Source: DATMER01 sp034667225
GTDB lineage: Bacteria; Acidobacteriota; Thermoanaerobaculia; Multivoradales; UBA5704
Length of the DNA stretch: 64,000 bases
Assembly: GCA_034667225.1 (NCBI GenBank)
Contig: JAXDKG010000017.1
Location: 1 to 64,000 of the forward strand
Reading direction: 5' to 3'
The stretch's first letter is position 1, and each line of letters begins with the position of its first letter. A model generated the notes under the pieces. That model was given only the letters and a program-made list of their open reading frames with translations. It ran no database searches and had not been told where the DNA came from. Shown piece by piece: positions 47,590 to 55,824 of this stretch. The position numbers and the translations under genes are program-made.

Positions 47590-48393
47590 ATGCTGAAGAA
47601 AGTCCTTTACGTCCTTTGTGTCCTTTTGGTCCTTTCAGCCCCGCTCGCCGCTCAGGAAGAAACCGAGCCCGAGCGTCGAGACCCCCTCGGCACGCGCCTC
47701 GTCAACGTCGCCACCCCGTTCCCCGTGCAGGCGAAGACGCTGGAAGTGATCTTCCTCCACCGCTTCCACCTGCCGGTCCAGGATGGCAGCTCCTCGGACC
47801 TCTGGGGGCTCGACAGCGGGGCCGACGTGGGAATCGGGCTCGCCTTCGGGATCACGCCCCGCCTCGACGCGTCCCTCCTGCGCTTTTCCTTCCAACAGGA
47901 CTTCGAGCTGGCGAGCAAATTCCTGGTGCTGGAGCAGGGGCCGCGCAGACCCTTGAGCGTGGCCGTCCGGGCGGGTGTGGACCGGTTGGAGCTGGAGGGG
48001 ATCGAAGACCCCACGCGGCCCTTCGCTCAGGTTCTCCTGAGCCGCCGCCTGGGCCGGGGCTTCAACCTGCTGATGTCCCCCTCCTGGGTGCGCGACACGC
48101 CACGCCTGCGCAACGCGTTCAACGTCCCCGTCGGCCTGACCTTCGCGCTGCGGGGCGGCAGCCTCGTCGAGTTGGAGGTCATCCCCGAGAACCGGGACCT
48201 GGACGAGAGCGTGACCGCCTGGCACCTGGCCTGGTCCAGGGACGTGGGCGGCCACATCTTCGAGATCGTCCTCGGCAACTCGCGAGCGGTCACGGTGGAC
48301 CAGTATCTCGGCGGCGACTCGGCGGCCGGCTTCGAGACCGAGGACGTCCGCCTCGGCTTCAACCTCATCCGCGACTTCGACTTCAGCTTCTGA
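47590..48393 (+). CDS. DUF5777-family outer-membrane beta-barrel protein
   Basis: 267 residues. Repeat-encoded signal peptide (VLYVLCVLLVLSAPLAAQ, from the 9-bp repeat at 47602-47637). The mature part starts VNVATPFPVQAKTLEVIFLH then RFHLPV, and has alternating strands to a terminal aromatic (LGFNLIRDFDFSF), as in outer-membrane barrels. I assign it to DUF5777, a family often found with c-type cytochromes and YceI proteins; here the partner is the CX4CH lipoprotein and no YceI is present. Its last 11 bases overlap the end of the convergent glycosyltransferase gene. Possible role: passage or docking of a redox or lipid-like molecule; unknown. Confidence 0.8.
   Translation: MLKKVLYVLCVLLVLSAPLAAQEETEPERRDPLGTRLVNVATPFPVQAKTLEVIFLHRFHLPVQDGSSSDLWGLDSGADVGIGLAFGITPRLDASLLRFSFQQDFELASKFLVLEQGPRRPLSVAVRAGVDRLELEGIEDPTRPFAQVLLSRRLGRGFNLLMSPSWVRDTPRLRNAFNVPVGLTFALRGGSLVELEVIPENRDLDESVTAWHLAWSRDVGGHIFEIVLGNSRAVTVDQYLGGDSAAGFETEDVRLGFNLIRDFDFSF
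47602..47637. repeat. (GTCCTTNNN)4 nine-base repeat encoding a signal peptide
   Basis: Four units with TAC, TGT, TTG and TCA in the variable positions. In frame they encode Val-Leu-X in the DUF5777 protein's signal peptide. Confidence 0.9.
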
Positions 48394-49321
48394 CGCCGCC
48401 GGCCTTGTCCCGGATCAGGAATCTCTTGCGCGCGCGGGCTGCGTCGAGCGTCCGCCAGAGGTATTCGCCGAGCACGCCGAGCGAAAGAAGCTGCACGCCG
48501 GAGAAGAAGGTGAGCGCGACCATGAGCGAGGTCCAACCCTGGATGGGCTCGTCGTGGATGAACTTGTAGGCCACCAGGAATGCCGTGTACGCGAACGCGA
48601 GGAGGGCCAGCACGGCTCCGGAAATCGACATCCACCGCAGCGGCGCGTAGGAGAAGGCGATGATCGAGTCGGCGAAGTACTTGAGCTTCTTGGTGAACGT
48701 CCAGCGGGACTCCCCCTCCTCGCGCGCGACGCGGTCGTAGGGGACCAGCGCGACCGGAAAGCCCGACCACATGAGCAGGCCCGGAAGGGAGACGTTCGTC
48801 TCGCCGCCTTCCACAATGAAGTCGATCGCGGGCCGGCCGATGAGGAAGCAGTCGAAGCCCCCGGTAGGCATTTCGGCGAAGGCGAGACGCTGCAGGATCC
48901 GGTAGTAGAGACCGGCCGCGGCGCGGATCGTCCAGCCCTCCGGCCGGCTCCGCCTTACCGCGAGGATCGCGGTCGCGCCCCGGCGCCAGGCCGCGACCAT
49001 CTCGTGCACCAGCTCCGGCGGCTCCTGGAGATCCGCGGAGAGCACGGCCGCCGCCGCCCCCCTGGCCTCCGAGAGCCCGGCCACGATCGCCATCTGCGAG
49101 CCGAAGTTCCGGGTCAGCCGCAGGCCGCGCGCGGCCGGCCAGGCGCGGGTGATCTCGACGATCCGGTCCCACGATCCGTCGCGGGAGCCGTCGTCCACGA
49201 AGACGACCTCCAGATCGTGGTCCGCGGCGTCCGCGACGGCGCGCAGCCGCCCGGCCAGCCGCAGCAGGCTCTCCTCGTTGAAGTAGACCGGGATGACGAC
49301 CGAGACGAGCTCGCGCGTCAC
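48383..49321 (-). CDS. Glycosyltransferase family 2, polyisoprenyl-phosphate type (GtrB/ArnC-like)
   Basis: 312 residues from GTG at 49321, overlapping the stop of the DegT gene (GTGA). N-terminal GT2 fold: VSVVIPVYFNEESLLRLAGR, VFVDDGSRDGSWDRI, SADLQEPPELV (the DxD-like metal site). Two C-terminal helices (SGAVLALLAFAYTAFLVAYK; LMVALTFFSGVQLLSLGVLG) followed by EYLWRTLDAARARKRFLI. This layout belongs to enzymes that load a sugar on undecaprenyl or dolichyl phosphate. It is last in a five-gene sugar cluster, so it likely provides the lipid-linked donor for the GT-C protein. Confidence 0.9.
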   Translation of the reverse strand: MTRELVSVVIPVYFNEESLLRLAGRLRAVADAADHDLEVVFVDDGSRDGSWDRIVEITRAWPAARGLRLTRNFGSQMAIVAGLSEARGAAAAVLSADLQEPPELVHEMVAAWRRGATAILAVRRSRPEGWTIRAAAGLYYRILQRLAFAEMPTGGFDCFLIGRPAIDFIVEGGETNVSLPGLLMWSGFPVALVPYDRVAREEGESRWTFTKKLKYFADSIIAFSYAPLRWMSISGAVLALLAFAYTAFLVAYKFIHDEPIQGWTSLMVALTFFSGVQLLSLGVLGEYLWRTLDAARARKRFLIRDKAGGVRS

Positions 49322-50427
49322 GGCCGCTCTCCGAAGAAACCGCGCACGGCCGCGATCACCGTCTCGGCCTGGGAGTCGGAGAGGGCGGGGTGGAGCGGCA
49401 GCGACAGGACCGTCTCGCAGGCAGCCTCGGACACGGGGAAGTCTCCCCGGACCCTGCCGAGGAAGGCATAGGCGGGATGCAGGTGGAGAGGCGTCGGATA
49501 GTGGACCGCCGTCTCCACACCGCAAGCGGCCAGGTGCGCGCGCAGGGCGTCCCGCCGCTCCGTCCGGACGGGGTAGAGATGCCGGGCCGGGACCGCGCCT
49601 TCGCGGGTGCTCAAGAGGCGCAGGGGCAGGTCGGCGAACGCGGCGTCGTAACGCGCCGCGATCTCTCGCCGCCTTTCGTTCTCCCCGGCGAGGAACGGCA
49701 GCTTCGCCGCGAGGATCGCCGCCTGGAGCTCGTCGAGGCGCGAGTTCCTCCCCTCCTGCTCGGCGTAGTCGCGGCGGCTCCAGCCGTATTGGCGGAGCTG
49801 CCGGAGGCGCTGCGCGACCCCGGCATCGTTCGTGGCCACCGCGCCGCCGTCGCCGTAAGCGCCGAGGTTCTTCGTCGGGTAGAAGGAGAACGAAGCCGCG
49901 CGGCCGAAGCCGCCGGTCGAGCGTCCCCGGAAGGTCGCGCCGTGGCTCTGCGCGCAGTCCTCGATCAGGGTGAGCCCCTCGCGCTGCGCGAGCGCGGCGA
50001 GCGCCTCGACGTCGGCCACTCCGCCGTAGAAGTGGACGGCCAGAAGGAACCGCGCCGCCCCGGTCCGCTCGCGCGCGGCGCTCTCGGGGTCGAGGGTGAG
50101 CGTCTCGGAATCAACGTCGCAGAGGCACGGCTTCGCGCCCGCCAGGCGCACGGCCGCGATCACGGGGACGCAGGCGTTGGCCGGGAGGAGGACCTCGTCG
50201 CCCGGCTCCGCGCCGGCGGCGAGGAGGGCGAGCGCGATGGCCTCGGTGCCGTTGGCGCAGGCGACCACGTGCGCCACGCCGAGGAAATCCGCGAACGCCG
50301 CCTCGAAGGCGGCCACCTCTTTGCCCAGGATGAACCATCCGCTGGCGAGGACGCGCGCCACCGCGGCGTCGATCAGGTCTTTCTTCCCCTGGTAGTCCGC
50401 ATCCAGGGCCGCAAAAACGACGCTCAT
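49318..50427 (-). CDS. DegT/DnrJ/EryC1/StrS-family sugar aminotransferase
   Basis: 369 residues from ATG at 50427, after GCGGGAGGCGGC. PLP features: ACANGTEAIALALLAAGAEP, DCAQSHGATFRGRSTGGFG with the Asp/Gln/His that hold PLP, and SFYPTKNLGAYGDGGAVATN with the PLP lysine. It transfers an amino group to a keto sugar nucleotide. The partner hexapeptide acyltransferase directly upstream (ATGA overlap) would acylate the amino sugar, as in dTDP- or UDP-amino sugar routes. The exact sugar is not determined. Confidence 0.9.
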   Translation of the reverse strand: MSVVFAALDADYQGKKDLIDAAVARVLASGWFILGKEVAAFEAAFADFLGVAHVVACANGTEAIALALLAAGAEPGDEVLLPANACVPVIAAVRLAGAKPCLCDVDSETLTLDPESAARERTGAARFLLAVHFYGGVADVEALAALAQREGLTLIEDCAQSHGATFRGRSTGGFGRAASFSFYPTKNLGAYGDGGAVATNDAGVAQRLRQLRQYGWSRRDYAEQEGRNSRLDELQAAILAAKLPFLAGENERRREIAARYDAAFADLPLRLLSTREGAVPARHLYPVRTERRDALRAHLAACGVETAVHYPTPLHLHPAYAFLGRVRGDFPVSEAACETVLSLPLHPALSDSQAETVIAAVRGFFGERP

Positions 50428-50993
50428 GCCGCCTCCCGCACCCGGCCGCCAGCGTCCTGGGCATCCTGGACGAACGCCTGCCCGCAGGCGCAGACGGCCG
50501 AGCCGCCGTCGAAGAGCAGGCTCCGGCCGCAGTGGCAGACGTGGCCCTGCACTCGCGCCGGGGTGCCGTAGACGAGGGCGAAGTCGGGGACCTCGCGCGT
50601 GACGAGGGAGCCGGCCCCGACCATCGCGAAGCGGCCCACGGTGACCCCGGGCAGCAGGATCGCGCCCGCGCCGAGGCTCGCTCCCGTGCGCACGACCGTG
50701 CGGGGATAGGCCGCGAGCCACTGTCCGCTGCGCGGCCGCGGATCGTTCGTGAACATCACGCCGGGCCCGACGAAGACGCCGTCCTCGAGCGCGAGCCCGT
50801 CATAGAGCGACACTCCGCACTTGACCGTGACCCGGTCCCCGAGCGTAACGTCGTTCTCGATGAAGCAGCGGTCGCAGATGTTGCACTCGCGGCCGAGCCG
50901 CGCGCCCGCCAGGATGTTGACAAAGGCCCAGATGCGCGTGCCGTCTCCGATCTCTTGAGAGGCGACGAGGGCGGTGGGATGAATGGAAATCAT
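50424..50993 (-). CDS. Hexapeptide-repeat acyltransferase (sugar N-acetyltransferase) with C-terminal Cys tail
   Basis: 189 residues from ATG at 50993. Left-handed beta-helix repeats are visible (LGRECNICDRCFIENDVTLG, ARLGRE, VTLGDRVTVKCGVSLYDGLA, GAGAILLPGVTVGRFAMVGA), and the family start ISIHPTALVASQEIGDGTRI resembles WbpD/FdtC-type enzymes. The tail has CHC and CAC pairs (HVCHCGRSLLFD … AVCACG) that could bind zinc, an addition seen in some bacterial homologues. The gene lies between the epimerase and DegT genes. Likely reaction: acetylation of the amino sugar made by the DegT enzyme. Confidence 0.85.
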   Translation of the reverse strand: MISIHPTALVASQEIGDGTRIWAFVNILAGARLGRECNICDRCFIENDVTLGDRVTVKCGVSLYDGLALEDGVFVGPGVMFTNDPRPRSGQWLAAYPRTVVRTGASLGAGAILLPGVTVGRFAMVGAGSLVTREVPDFALVYGTPARVQGHVCHCGRSLLFDGGSAVCACGQAFVQDAQDAGGRVREAA

Positions 50994-50995
50994 GG

Positions 50996-51976
50996 TCAGA
51001 AGTAGTCCTCGTGCCGCTCGCGATAGAACTCGGCCGTGCGGGCGAGGCCTTCGCGCAGGCCGATTTTCGGCTCCCAAGTGACAAGGCGCCGGATCTTGGT
51101 GATGTCCGAGACGAAGTCGCCGGGCTCCTGGGCGCGACGCTCGGGCGTGAACTCGGTGAACTCGATCCGCGTTCCCGGCACGATTTCCTGCAGGATCTCG
51201 GCGACCTCGAGGAACGTTGAGGGACGGTCGTGACCGACGTTGAGGATCTCGCCGATGGCCTTCGGCTCCTCGGCCGCGCGCATCAGCGCCTCCACGCAGT
51301 CCTCGACGTAGAGGAAATCGCGCAGGATCTTCCCCGAGCCGAAGATCGGAATGGGGCGCCCCTCGAGCGCGAGCCGGAGGAACCAGTTCACGACGCCGAA
51401 CTGCGAATGCCTCATCTGGCTGCGCGGACCGTAGATGTTCGTGAGGCGGAGCGGCACCGTCCGGATGCCGTGGATGCGCGTGTAGGTGCGGCAGATCATC
51501 TCGGCCGAGAGCTGGGAGATCTCGTAGATCCCGCGCGGGTCGGACGGCGTCTCCTCCGACACGGGCAGCTTGACGGCCGGGCCGTACTGGCCGCGCGTGC
51601 CCGAGCGCACGACGACCGCCTCCGGGTTGACCTTGCGGCAGGCCTCGAGAACGACCGCCGTGCCCTTGATGTTGATGTCGATGTCCGGGTAAGGATTCGA
51701 CAGCGACATGATGTGGGAAACCTGGGCCGCCAAGTGGAAGACGACGTCCTTCCCGGCCACGAGCCGCTCCATGGCCTCGGCGTCGCGGACATCCGAGCCG
51801 TCGACCTCGACCTCCGGCCGGATCTCCCGGATGTTGGCCGGATTGCCGCCGTAGCCCTCGATCATCGCATCGCAGAGGGTGACGCGGGCGCCCTCGGCGA
51901 GCAGCCGGACCGCGAGGTTGGAGCCGATGAACCCGAGGCCCCCGGTGATGAGGACGCGTTTTTCCGCGAAGCTCAT
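50996..51976 (-). CDS. NAD-dependent sugar-nucleotide epimerase/dehydratase
   Basis: 326 residues from ATG at 51976 (ATGA overlap with the GT-C gene). Rossmann loop LITGGLGFIGSNLA, VFHLAAQVSH, and the catalytic Y-x3-K counterpart region GIYEISQLSAEMI; in this position the usual lysine is Gln (YEISQ), an interesting change. SGTRGQYGP replaces the usual SSxxVYG. Substrate handling resembles extended SDRs such as GalE, but with Lys missing the reaction may differ. The frame stays open far upstream only because it mirrors the long GT-C gene. Confidence 0.85.
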   Translation of the reverse strand: MSFAEKRVLITGGLGFIGSNLAVRLLAEGARVTLCDAMIEGYGGNPANIREIRPEVEVDGSDVRDAEAMERLVAGKDVVFHLAAQVSHIMSLSNPYPDIDINIKGTAVVLEACRKVNPEAVVVRSGTRGQYGPAVKLPVSEETPSDPRGIYEISQLSAEMICRTYTRIHGIRTVPLRLTNIYGPRSQMRHSQFGVVNWFLRLALEGRPIPIFGSGKILRDFLYVEDCVEALMRAAEEPKAIGEILNVGHDRPSTFLEVAEILQEIVPGTRIEFTEFTPERRAQEPGDFVSDITKIRRLVTWEPKIGLREGLARTAEFYRERHEDYF

Positions 51977-54900
51977 GGCAGCTCCGATCGATGCCGGGCG
52001 CGGCGGAGTAGGAGGACGAGCGAAGCCGCGAGGGTGAGCAGGCTGACCGCGGCGCCGAGCACGAAGCTGTCGGGCAGGTACCGCAAGGTGAGGCGGTGCG
52101 CTCCTTGCGGTACCTGGAAGCCGAGGAAGGCGTGGTTGTAGGAGAGCGGCTCGATCGCGGCGCCGTCGAGCCGCGCCTTCCAGCCCGGCCAGGCAGGGAT
52201 CGAGGTCCCGACGATCGTCTCCTCCTGCGCGTCGACCTCGATCGTCATGGACTGGGCCTGGTAGGACGTGATCTCGATCCGGGCGCTCCCGTTCAGGTGC
52301 CAGACTCCGGGCGCGGCTCCCGGCCAGGAGGCTACCACGCCCCTGTTCCGGAAATTGCGGATGGACCCGAGCAACGCGATCCGCTGCCCCGCGCCGGTCT
52401 CGAGCCGGACGGAGGCCGGCGCGAACGCCCGGGGCAGGACGCGCTTGTTCTGGAGCAGGTCGGCGTTCTTGTCGCGCGACCGGAGCTTCCACCCCGGAGG
52501 CGGGTGATAGCCGAGCGGCACGATGGCATAGCCCACGTTGAGGAAGGAGAGGAAGGGCTTCCTGAGATTGTCCACACGGTTGAACCAGTAACCCGGCGAG
52601 ACCCACAGCGGAAACGTTTGGACGAGGCTGAGCAGCGTCATGGACTCGTAGCCGCGGACGTCCTCGAGCTCGTAAAGGGCCGAGACGTTCGGCACGAACA
52701 TCTCGCCCAGGGCCAGCATGCGAACGGGAGTCCCCAGGGGGATCGCCTCCAGGAACTGCAGCCGGGGCGAGAGAGCGCGCGCCGAGCAGACCGGGTAGAC
52801 CCCTCCGGCCTCGAAGACCCGCGGCACGGCGAGGAGCGCGAGGAGCACCACTGCGCCCATCCGGGTGGAGGCGCGGCGAAACAGGGCGAGGGCGAAAACC
52901 AGCCCCAGCGCCACCGGGACAGTCTCCAGCAGCACCCGGCGGTGCAGATACGCCTGGGGCATGTCGAGCTGCCTCATCGCCGGCTCGAAGACAAAGTACA
53001 ACGCGGCGATTCCCGCCACGGCGAGGGCGGCGCCGGCCAGGAACGCGCTGCGGCCCTCGCCTGCCAGGAGCCGGTCGGCGCCGAGCGCGGCGAGCGCGCA
53101 GGTCGCGAAGGCCGCCAGAAACACGAGATAGTCCGTGACCGCGATGTCGAACAGCGGCAGCGCGGTGAGCGCATCGGTGACCAGCCCCAGGCGCGCCCAG
53201 ATCACGAGCCCGAACAGCCCGACGGCCAGGAACGCCCAGCGTATCCGCTCGCGGCCGAAGAGCCCGCACGCGGCCAGCGGCAGGAGGATCGCCCCCGCGT
53301 ATCCTCCCGGCACGCCGAAGCCCCCCGGGCGGAGCTGACCGTGCCCCGACTCGCCATGGGCATAGGGCAGGAGATAGGTTGCGGCCCGGCGCGCGCTCTC
53401 CTGCGGTGCCACCGACTTCGGCTGGTGCGCGTAATGCTGGGCCCGCAGGAGCTGCTCCCAGGTGTGGGGGAGCACCTCGAACATGGGTGCCAGTTGGACC
53501 GCCGCGAGGCCGAGCGCGATGGCGCCCGCCGCGAGCGACAGCAGGAGCGGACGCGCCCGGCGCTTCGGGCCGGCAAAACCGAGGAGGAAAAGGAAGTAGA
53601 TGCCCGCGCCGGTCACGGCAAAGAGCAGGCTTTCCGGGTGGCCGGCGGCGGTGATGAGGACCAGCGCGATCGCGGTGAGGGCCACCGCCCGGCGGTCGGC
53701 GTCCCGCACGAGCCGGGTCAGCCCCAGGACCAGAAGCGGAAACGGCGAGATCGCGTTGCCTACCGTGTATCCCAGCCAGAAGACCATGAAGTCCGAGAGC
53801 GCCCACCCGAGCGCGCCCAGGAGCGCGGCCGCCTCGCGGCAGCCGATGTCCCGGAACAGCAGGTAGGCGCAGAGCACCGCGAGGAAGAGCCGGGCGCTCA
53901 TCTGGAAGGTCCACGACTGGGCGAGAGGGAGCAGGAACCCGACCCAGGTGAACGGATGGAGGGCGCCGGACTGCTGGACCGCGAGGAGCGGCTCGCCGGC
54001 CAGGACGAAGCGGTTCCAGAGCGGAGCGCGGCCGTTCCGGAAGTGCTCGCGGACCGCCTTCTGCCAGGGGATCATCGAGAAGGCGACGTCGGAGAGCAGC
54101 GGCGTCTGGACCCAGGTGAGGCCGGCCTCCGCGCGGTACGCGGTGAGCGGCTCGAAGATGAAGTTGATGTCGAGGGGCGCGTACACGGCTCCCCGGAAGG
54201 TCGCTGGCCCGGTGAGGAGCAGCGGCGCGAGCGCGAGGAGCACCGCGATCTTGCGCTGGAGAGGCCGCACCCAGCGGTGCGCCGCGTACAGCGCGGCGGC
54301 GGCCGTCCCGCCGTAGACGGCCAGGGAGAGCAGGACCAGGAGAGGCAGGTTGGCACCTTCCGCAGACTCCCACAGGCGAATCGGGATGGATTGGTGGCGC
54401 ACCCATCCCGACAGGACGAGCGCGGCCGCCACGTAAGCGGCCGCCCAGAGCACCGCCGTCAGCCGAGCGCGGCCCGGCAGCCCGCGGATCTCGCTGACTG
54501 CCCAGGCGGCCAGCGGCGCCGCCACCAGCAACAGGGGCAGTCCGAAACGCATCTCCACGAGCGTCGGCGCATGTACGGCGATATGAAAGGCCGCATAGGC
54601 GAGCAGGACCAGCGCCGCCAAGCCCAGATCCCGGCCCTGTTTCCGCCGGCGGACGATCAGCACGAAGCCGGCGAGCGCGAGCGCGATCAGGCCATGGTTC
54701 AGGATGCCGACAGGAATGCGGTACCACGGATCGAGGTCGTGGCTGTAGGTGAACAGCAGGTCCTGGTCGAGCATGTTGAAGACGTGCAGCGTAAGCGTGA
54801 GCGTGCCCGCGACCGGGTGCTCGAGGTACCAGGCCAGCGGACGGCCCTCGTCGAGCACGGTGCCTGCCGACAGTGGATTCGCGTAGTGAATGGCAGGCCC

Positions 54901-55725
54901 CAGTGCCGGCGGGAACGCGGTGGCGTACTTCTGGCTGCGGATGCCCCAGGCCTGCTGACTCTTGGCCAGGGGAGCGGCGACCAGGGGCGTGGCTCGGTCG
55001 TAGTGACGGATGTTGTTGGCGAGCTGCGGGAGCATGGGCAGCGCGAGCCCGGCGAGCAGGACCGCGGCGGCGGGCACGATCCTGCGGATGGGCACGCGGC
55101 GCGTGACGAACAAGGCCGTGACGGCCACGATCCAGGCAGCGAGAAAGAACACGTTGGCCGGCCGGACCATCACGGAGAAGCCGGCGGCGAGGCTGCCCAG
55201 GAACAGGTTGATCCACCACTCTTTCCCGCCCTGGATCTGCAGTTGCCGCAGCCAGAAGGCCGCTCCGAGGGTGATCAGGCTCAGGGAGATGCTCTCGCTG
55301 AGGATCTCCGCGGTGTAGGACAGCACGAACACGTTGAGAGTCAGCGCCGCGAACACGAGCTGGCAGAGCCCCGGGGAGAGCCCCAGTGCTCTGCCCGTCA
55401 AGGCACGGCGCGCGAACAGGGCCGCGCCAAGGTGCAGCGCGAGCTGCGCCTCGAAGATCAGCAGCCCGATCTGCGTACCGGTGGCGCGCGCGAGGCGCAG
55501 CAGTCCGCTCAGCAGCCAGGGATAGCCATAGGTCCGCAGCTCGGAGTAGTGGAACCGGGTGAACAACCCCTTGTCGGCGATCTCGGCCGCGATCTCCAGG
55601 TAGCTTTTCGCGTCCCAGGCGGGGGGCTGGAGCGCGGCGCGCCAGTAGAACGCATGCGCGATCGCGCACGCCAGCGCGACCACGATCCATTCGCCCCTGC
55701 TCGGGGAAAGCTTGGCACGTTCCAT
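51973..55725 (-). CDS. Large membrane glycosyltransferase-like protein: GT-C module fused to YfhO-like module
   Basis: 1250 residues from ATG at 55725. N-terminal 500 residues: GT-C layout with PAWDAKSYLEIAAEIADKG after helix 1, the usual acidic position of PMT/ArnT enzymes, and about ten helices. C-terminal 700 residues: YfhO-like, with a second set of ten or more helices (LFRDIGCREAAALLGALGWA, VFWLGYTVGNAISPFPLLVL, LITAAGHPESLLFAVTGAGI) and a soluble end (ITSYQAQSMTIEVDAQEETI … LRYLPDSFVLGAAVSLL). YfhO proteins are proposed to add sugars to teichoic or lipid anchors. The two modules are usually separate. Together with the GT2 enzyme they probably decorate a surface polymer. Confidence 0.85.
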   Translation of the reverse strand: MERAKLSPSRGEWIVVALACAIAHAFYWRAALQPPAWDAKSYLEIAAEIADKGLFTRFHYSELRTYGYPWLLSGLLRLARATGTQIGLLIFEAQLALHLGAALFARRALTGRALGLSPGLCQLVFAALTLNVFVLSYTAEILSESISLSLITLGAAFWLRQLQIQGGKEWWINLFLGSLAAGFSVMVRPANVFFLAAWIVAVTALFVTRRVPIRRIVPAAAVLLAGLALPMLPQLANNIRHYDRATPLVAAPLAKSQQAWGIRSQKYATAFPPALGPAIHYANPLSAGTVLDEGRPLAWYLEHPVAGTLTLTLHVFNMLDQDLLFTYSHDLDPWYRIPVGILNHGLIALALAGFVLIVRRRKQGRDLGLAALVLLAYAAFHIAVHAPTLVEMRFGLPLLLVAAPLAAWAVSEIRGLPGRARLTAVLWAAAYVAAALVLSGWVRHQSIPIRLWESAEGANLPLLVLLSLAVYGGTAAAALYAAHRWVRPLQRKIAVLLALAPLLLTGPATFRGAVYAPLDINFIFEPLTAYRAEAGLTWVQTPLLSDVAFSMIPWQKAVREHFRNGRAPLWNRFVLAGEPLLAVQQSGALHPFTWVGFLLPLAQSWTFQMSARLFLAVLCAYLLFRDIGCREAAALLGALGWALSDFMVFWLGYTVGNAISPFPLLVLGLTRLVRDADRRAVALTAIALVLITAAGHPESLLFAVTGAGIYFLFLLGFAGPKRRARPLLLSLAAGAIALGLAAVQLAPMFEVLPHTWEQLLRAQHYAHQPKSVAPQESARRAATYLLPYAHGESGHGQLRPGGFGVPGGYAGAILLPLAACGLFGRERIRWAFLAVGLFGLVIWARLGLVTDALTALPLFDIAVTDYLVFLAAFATCALAALGADRLLAGEGRSAFLAGAALAVAGIAALYFVFEPAMRQLDMPQAYLHRRVLLETVPVALGLVFALALFRRASTRMGAVVLLALLAVPRVFEAGGVYPVCSARALSPRLQFLEAIPLGTPVRMLALGEMFVPNVSALYELEDVRGYESMTLLSLVQTFPLWVSPGYWFNRVDNLRKPFLSFLNVGYAIVPLGYHPPPGWKLRSRDKNADLLQNKRVLPRAFAPASVRLETGAGQRIALLGSIRNFRNRGVVASWPGAAPGVWHLNGSARIEITSYQAQSMTIEVDAQEETIVGTSIPAWPGWKARLDGAAIEPLSYNHAFLGFQVPQGAHRLTLRYLPDSFVLGAAVSLLTLAASLVLLLRRARHRSELP

Positions 55726-55728
55726 TCG

Positions 55729-55757
55729 TTCACAGCCTCTAGGCCGCGGAATATACT
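55729..55757 (+). promoter_or_regulatory. Sigma-70-type promoter of the endonuclease/phosphatase-fold gene
   Basis: TTCACA at 55729-55734, 17 bases, TATACT at 55752-55757. The region is between two divergent genes (55725 on the minus strand and 55825 on the plus strand). This is the best -35/-10 match I noticed in the window. Confidence 0.6.
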
Positions 55758-55824
55758 TAAGAGGCATGTAAACGTGCAAGTTCCGGCTACGCCACCCGGC
55801 ACGCCTTTCGCTACTCCTGCAGGC

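Noticed and set aside
51977..55690. Upstream extension of the epimerase into a 1564-residue protein
   Set aside because: The extension is the off-frame reading of the GT-C/YfhO gene; the real start has an ATGA overlap at 51976 and a normal Rossmann N-terminus.
52096..55773. Upstream extension of the endonuclease/phosphatase protein into a 1486-residue frame
   Set aside because: It is the complement of the GT-C gene; a good promoter lies at 55729-55757 and the fold begins at SYNIHG.
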